Below are positions 20,315-22,848 of a stretch of DNA of 22,848 nt, piece after piece. Where the stretch lies: positions 1 to 22,848 of the IMG/VR virus record IMGVR_UViG_3300037119_000529. One strand, written 5' to 3'. A program made the position numbers and the translations under genes. This DNA is from a virus. Position 1 is the stretch's first letter, and each line of letters starts with the position of its first letter. The notes beneath the pieces were generated by a model. The model made no database searches. It was given only the letters and a program-made list of their open reading frames with translations, and had not been told where the DNA came from.

Positions 20315-20746
20315 TGACGATGGAAGTGCTCTTCCAGAAGTTCCGAACCCTTTGGAGGCCCAGAATGCTTCACTCCCACATAGCTTTCGGTGTCACCCTA
20401 ATCGCACTCTCCGCCGCTACTCCCGACCCGCCGACCGGTTTGACGCCTTCATGGAACCCGCCCTAGGCCGACAAGCCTCGGACTCAGTTCCTTCCTCGTG
20501 GACATCCAATCTCGTTTCCAGATCCACCCCCTGCCGGGAGTGCGTACATAGCCTGTCGGCCCTACGCTTCAGATCGTTGACTCGAAAAGATGGCATCCAG
20601 GTCTTTGGCTCCTGAACGCTCAACCACTCGGTTTGCATGAGATACCATCGCTGGCGGCTGGAAGTCATCCAACCTTTCACCAGGTCGCCCTGGCTTATCC
20701 GTCATGCCGGTTTGGTCATCCCTTGCGGAACTCCCTGTCGTCACCG
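20315..20746 (-). ncRNA. candidate structured ncRNA(s) with own promoter
   Basis: This stretch of about 430 bases has no convincing protein gene, and a promoter sits just upstream. Two helices are unlikely by chance. One is a nine-pair stem at 20641-20649 with 20589-20597 (GATGGTATC/GATGCCATC, with a G-U valid only on the minus strand), enclosing AACC-GAGT-GGTT and CAGG/CCTG as a three-way junction followed by TTTT. The other is a ten-pair stem at 20554-20564 with 20464-20473 (TGTCGGCCTA and its partner). A seven-pair GGTTGGA-TGACT-TCCAGCC hairpin and a final GGAAG-AGCA-CTTCC hairpin add to the structure. There is no known family. Confidence 0.5.
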
Positions 20747-20776
20747 ACTCTAACACGAGGTCAGAGCCGATGTCAA
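20747..20776 (-). promoter_or_regulatory. promoter with -35 TTGACA and extended -10
   Basis: TTGACA (20776-20771) lies 18 bases before TAGAGT (20752-20747), which is preceded by TGT, giving a full -35 and a TG extension. It is the best sigma-70-type promoter on the coding strand in the window. It lies just after tRNA-Glu(CUC) and drives the structured RNA region. Confidence 0.6.
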
Positions 20777-20797
20777 CGCGATTTCCTGAGAAACCGC

Positions 20798-20871
20798 TGG
20801 TAGCCCATGGGGGTTACGATCCCCCGACAAGTGACTGAGAATCACTCGTGTTGCCATTACACCAATGGGCC
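20798..20871 (-). tRNA. tRNA-Glu(CUC)
   Basis: The acceptor is GGCCCAT/ATGGGCT with A73 and an encoded CCA. The anticodon arm is AGTGA-TTCTCAG-TCACT. The T-stem GGGGG/CCCCC is perfect, with loop ATCGTAA. A relic of a related tRNA lies at 4836-4896. Confidence 0.9.
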
Positions 20872-20876
20872 ATGCG

Positions 20877-20949
20877 CGACCATACGGGGTATCGATCCCC
20901 GACCTCTTGCTCGACAGGCAAGCGTGCACGTCCTGTACACCATACGGCC
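20877..20949 (-). tRNA. tRNA-Asp(GUC)
   Basis: The acceptor is GGCCGTA/TATGGTC, the anticodon arm CTTGC-CTGTCGA-GCAAG is perfect, and the T-stem CGGGG/CCCCG has loop ATCGATA. G73 is the aspartate identity base. Confidence 0.9.
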
Positions 20950-20950
20950 T

Positions 20951-21025
20951 TGGGGTGGCGTACGGGGATCCAACCCGCGACTCCAGGTCCACAACCTGGT
21001 GTGTTAGCACTACACTAACGCTACC
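20951..21025 (-). tRNA. tRNA-His(GUG)
   Basis: The anticodon arm CCAGG-TTGTGGA-CCTGG is perfect. The extra G at position -1 pairs with C73, the histidine hallmark, and CCA is encoded. The acceptor has one A3-C70 mismatch. The T-loop is TTGGATC. Confidence 0.92.
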
Positions 21026-21026
21026 G

Positions 21027-21098
21027 TCCGGACTAGAGGATTCGAACCTCTGACTCCATGGTCCCTAACCAAGTCGCTTACCACTCGCGTAAATCCGG
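21027..21098 (-). tRNA. tRNA-Pro(AGG)
   Basis: The acceptor is CCGGATT/AGTCCGG and the T-arm AGAGG-TTCGAAT-CCTCT is perfect. The anticodon arm CTTGG-TTAGGGA-CCATG has one mismatch. Confidence 0.9.
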
Positions 21099-21101
21099 TC
21101 A

Positions 21102-21129
21102 GCATACTATTTTTCTTCACGCCGTATGC
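21102..21129 (-). other. hairpin between tRNA-fMet and tRNA-Pro
   Basis: GCATAC pairs with GTATGC around a 16-base A-rich loop (GGCGTGAAGAAAAATA). It may be a processing signal or a promoter (TAGTAT). Confidence 0.35.
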
Positions 21130-21141
21130 CAGGGTCGCTCG

Positions 21142-21209
21142 TTGCGGAGGAGAGATTCGAACTCTCGACGTGCCGGGTTATGAGCCCAGAGCCCCACCAG
21201 GGCCCCGCG
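21142..21209 (-). tRNA. initiator tRNA-fMet(CAU), short D-arm
   Basis: The acceptor CGCGGGG/CTCCGCA has the C1-A72 mismatch that marks bacterial initiator tRNAs, and the anticodon stem CTGGG-CTCATAA-CCCGG has the three G-C pairs needed for P-site entry. The T-arm GAGAG-TTCGAAT-CTCTC is perfect and A73 is present. The D-arm is only CCC-TGGT-GGGG, so the gene is about 68 bases. Confidence 0.85.
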
Positions 21210-21222
21210 TCGTTGTCTTGCG

Positions 21223-21294
21223 TGGATCGTGTGGGACTCGAACCCACCTGCCTGCCAGCTTGCAAGGCTAGCGCGCTTACCCTGAGCACAACCC
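21223..21294 (-). tRNA. tRNA-Ala(UGC)
   Basis: The acceptor GGGTTGT/ACGATCC includes the G3-U70 pair that specifies alanine. The anticodon arm is CTAGC-CTTGCAA-GCTGG and the T-arm GTGGG-TTCGAGT-CCCAC. A73 is present. Confidence 0.93.
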
Positions 21295-21304
21295 GTGAAC
21301 AGCA

Positions 21305-21336
21305 GAACCCCCGACCAGTTTCCTAGTCGGGGGTTC
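21305..21336 (-). terminator. terminator with GAAA tetraloop
   Basis: A 14-pair stem (GAACCCCCGACTAG with its complement, one G-U) is capped by GAAA. There is no long T tract. It follows the second micro-ORF. Confidence 0.7.
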
Positions 21337-21353
21337 GCAAATGGGTGCGCCGA

Positions 21354-21407
21354 CTAGGCTCCGGGGTCAAGCTCCGGGGCGAAGTGCAGTGCATACATCG
21401 TGGTCAT
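21354..21407 (-). CDS. micro-ORF (17 residues) in promoter-terminator unit
   Basis: The peptide is MTTMYALHFAPELDPGA. The ATG is six bases after TGG-TACGAT, which fits a leaderless transcript, and the terminator at 21305-21336 follows. A longer reading from 21425 would start upstream of the promoter. There is no known family. Confidence 0.35.
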   Translation of the reverse strand: MTTMYALHFAPELDPGA

Positions 21408-21413
21408 GGGACT

Positions 21414-21422
21414 ATCGTACCA
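21414..21422 (-). promoter_or_regulatory. extended -10 promoter of second micro-ORF unit
   Basis: TGG-TACGAT followed by AG. It lies just after the tRNA-Asn terminator. Confidence 0.45.
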
Positions 21423-21443
21423 CATGTTCGGCGGGCAAAGGAA

Positions 21444-21475
21444 AAGACCCCCACCGGATTTCCAGAAGGGGCCTT
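21444..21475 (-). terminator. terminator after tRNA-Asn
   Basis: AAGGCCCC pairs with GGGGTCTT (one G-U) and is followed by TTTTCCTTT. It is the only terminator here with a good T-rich tail. Confidence 0.75.
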
Positions 21476-21483
21476 CGTCCACG

Positions 21484-21556
21484 CTCTTCCACCAGGATTC
21501 GAACCTAGACCACTTGATTAACAGTCAAGCACGCTCGCCGTTTACGCCATAGAAGA
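21484..21556 (-). tRNA. tRNA-Asn(GUU)
   Basis: The acceptor is TCTTCTA/TGGAAGA, the anticodon arm CTTGA-CTGTTAA-TCAAG is perfect and the T-arm is CTAGG-TTCGAAT-CCTGG. G73 fits asparagine. Confidence 0.92.
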
Positions 21557-21995
21557 TCAGGGTGTTTCACGAGGGGCAGGCTAGACCCGGGGTTACCCGG
21601 ACCTCCGTCACCTTTCGAACGAACTCGCCTACTTGTTCACCCGACTTACGATTAGCTCTTTTCTGGGTTAGACCATCCTCGGTTCGACAGGTAGCTTACT
21701 CGTCTAACTTTCCCCGAAGGTACTCGCCAGCATTTCAGCAGGTAGTCTACTAAGACTTTGGTCGCCGCCGTACTCACAGCCGCAACGCGGGTTACTTATT
21801 CAGCGTGCTCTATCTACTCAGATCAGGTGTGCTAGTTACACCAGCCTTGGCCTGTCCTCGCATACAAGTCTATCCCGACAGCCAGCCCCGGAAGAAGGAC
21901 TGAAGGTTAGTGCTCGTACTAGGGCCGCAACAGACAACCGGGTTGCCCGTCTACTCCCCTATGGGAGCCACAGTTCACGTTCAACTGTGACAACG
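21557..21995 (-). ncRNA. hairpin-rich non-coding region, function unknown
   Basis: These 439 bases hold no credible gene. Clear minus-strand hairpins are CACAGTT-GAACGTG-AACTGTG (21969-21989), CTCCC/GGGAG, AGTCT-TAGT-AGACT, ATCT-GAGT-AGAT, CC-TTCG-GG, CCGC-GTT-GCGG and CCGGG-TAAC-CCCGG. A 42-base unit at 21667-21708 is closed by GTTAGAC/GTCTAAC. It could be one long RNA or several short ones. Confidence 0.4.
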
Positions 21996-22062
21996 CGCCC
22001 CGTCGAGGTGTCGCACCCCGCTAGCAGGTTTTGGAGGCCCGCTTGATCCTGGATCACAAGAC
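21996..22062 (-). tRNA. tRNA-Trp(CCA) with mini D-arm
   Basis: The acceptor is GTCTTGT/ACGGGGC (three G-U), the anticodon loop CTCCAAA is canonical for tryptophan, and the stem CGGGC/ACCTG has one mismatch. The T-arm CGGGG-TGCGACA-CCTCG has an altered loop. The D-arm shrinks to GATC-CAG-GATC. G73 fits tryptophan. It is 67 bases long and easily missed. Confidence 0.75.
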
Positions 22063-22206
22063 ATGTGGCAGATTACGTCTGCCAGGCGGATGGTGGGTCA
22101 TCAACCTGTGGGGACTACGCCGCGAGAGCGTACATGGTGGCCTGTCCCGTGGCTTTCATGTTGCGGCTACCAGTGTAACACGCTGAGCCTGAGATTATTC
22201 CCAGTG
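22063..22206 (-). other. gap between surface protein gene and tRNA-Trp
   Basis: This stretch holds the YALAA micro-ORF and a perfect GGCAGA-CGTAA-TCTGCC hairpin at 22067-22083 right before tRNA-Trp. No promoter or T-tailed terminator is clear. Confidence 0.5.
22115..22159 (-). CDS. micro-ORF ending in tmRNA-tag-like YALAA
   Basis: The ORF reads MKATGQATMYALAA and then TAG. Bacterial tmRNA tags end in YALAA or close variants, which ClpXP recognises. From the GCC codon it would give a 12-residue tag, ATGQATMYALAA, a usual length. I found no tRNA-like tmRNA ends around it, so a complete tmRNA is not shown. Confidence 0.35.
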   Translation of the reverse strand: MKATGQATMYALAA

Positions 22207-22848
22207 TCAGTTACCGATCTTCTGCCACTGCGTGGTACCGGTCAGGACGTACCCGGGCTTGGCGCTCGCGACGAGCTTGACCTTGCCGTTCGAATACTTC
22301 GTCTGCGTGTACTTGTACGCATCCGTGTCCGTGTAGATCCACGTGGCGTTGTTCGGGCCAGCCGGGTCACTCCAGGTCGGAGCCTTCGCCGTCACGCTGA
22401 CAGCCGCCTTCGGGAACGACCACTCGTAGTACGTCTGGTCACCCGCGAGCACGTAGCCCGGGTGGCCGTAGGTCGAGGCGACGATCAGCGTCTCCGTCTC
22501 GTACTCGTAGATGCCGTAGAACACACCATCCACCGTCGGCAGGTTGAACGTGCCATCGGCGTTCTGGGTGGGTGCGGGCAGCGGGGTCGGCACGACGATG
22601 TTCTCGCACGGCACGTTCGTGTTCTTCGGGATCACGGTCTTCACGGTGTAGACCCCGTTGAGGTCCGGCTGCACACCCTCGAAGGCGTAGTAGACGCCGC
22701 GGACCACGCCCGTCTGGGCGTAGCCGGTGAGTGTGGTCGGGTCCACGATGCCGGTCGAGTCATCGACCGTGCTCGTGAGGAAATTCGACTGGCCCGTCTG
22801 GCCGGTCGCTCCCTTGACGAGCACGTAGGCGTCGCCGTCGGTGCCGCA
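22207..22848 (-). CDS. surface/fibre-like protein, 5' end outside window
   Basis: The frame is open from the window edge to the stop at 22207 (213 residues visible). A GTG at 22824 is inside a continuing frame (CGTDGDAYVLVKGATGQTGQ), so the gene very likely starts outside. The visible part is beta-rich, with GVYYAFEGVQPDLNGVYTV, a Pro/Thr linker (VVPTPLPAPTQNADG) and two similar modules ending PGYVLAGDQTYYEWSF and PGYVLTGTTQWQKIG. The PGYVLTGTTQW pattern is common in C-terminal repeats of secreted actinobacterial surface proteins. In a phage it may be a fibre or host-derived adhesin domain. The function is unknown. Confidence 0.7.
   Translation of the reverse strand, partial: CGTDGDAYVLVKGATGQTGQSNFLTSTVDDSTGIVDPTTLTGYAQTGVVRGVYYAFEGVQPDLNGVYTVKTVIPKNTNVPCENIVVPTPLPAPTQNADGTFNLPTVDGVFYGIYEYETETLIVASTYGHPGYVLAGDQTYYEWSFPKAAVSVTAKAPTWSDPAGPNNATWIYTDTDAYKYTQTKYSNGKVKLVASAKPGYVLTGTTQWQKIGN

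Noticed and set aside
20630-20650. CTCATGC loop that could be an elongator tRNA-Met anticodon
   Set aside because: There are no matching acceptor or T-arm sequences, and the bases fit the nine-pair helix better.
20417-20680. 87-codon minus-strand frame in the structured RNA region
   Set aside because: Its composition is unlike protein, it has no ribosome site, and it overlaps two strong RNA helices.
22063-22206. Complete tmRNA gene
   Set aside because: Only the tag-like codons are seen. No tRNA-like 5' and 3' ends with a T-arm and acceptor could be paired around them.
1-22848. CRISPR array, insertion sequence, integrase or attachment site
   Set aside because: I saw no regularly spaced repeats, transposase or recombinase frames. 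The repeated tRNA T-arm motif is not a CRISPR repeat.

Overview
The window looks like part of the genome of a tailed (siphovirus-type) phage of an actinobacterium. GC content is high, the gene order is that of a long-tailed phage (terminase, portal, protease, capsid, connectors, tail tube, chaperones, tape measure, minor tail protein), and many starts look leaderless. Every supported gene lies on the minus strand, so transcription runs from high to low coordinates. Host and phage cluster cannot be named from sequence alone.

The right end (22848 to 22207) holds the C-terminal part of a secreted or surface-type protein. From about 22206 to 17124 comes a tRNA array in which I recognise 29 tRNA genes covering all 20 amino acids, including what looks like an initiator tRNA. 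Only two protein genes sit inside it: a jelly-roll-like protein at 18576-19049 and an unknown at 19098-19421. The array also holds about 1.2 kb of hairpin-rich non-coding DNA, two micro-ORF units flanked by promoter and terminator, and a micro-ORF ending in YALAA like a tmRNA tag.

From 17102 down to 1 is the NrdH and structural module. The order is NrdH redoxin, small and large terminase, portal, protease with a nested scaffold, decoration protein and major capsid protein. After a terminator/promoter block come the head-tail adaptor, an unexpected 532-residue pyocin-knob fibre, stopper, neck protein, tail terminator, a small protein and two paralogous tail-tube proteins. After a second short block (promoter, tRNA relic, terminator, promoter) come the frameshifted chaperone pair, the tape measure and a minor tail protein cut by the window edge. 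Many genes are coupled by TAATG, TGATG or TTGA overlaps.

An extended -10 motif (TG, any base, TA, three variable bases, T) recurs before portal, protease, tail chaperone, NrdH and the short non-coding units, often 6-8 bases before an ATG. That suggests leaderless transcripts.
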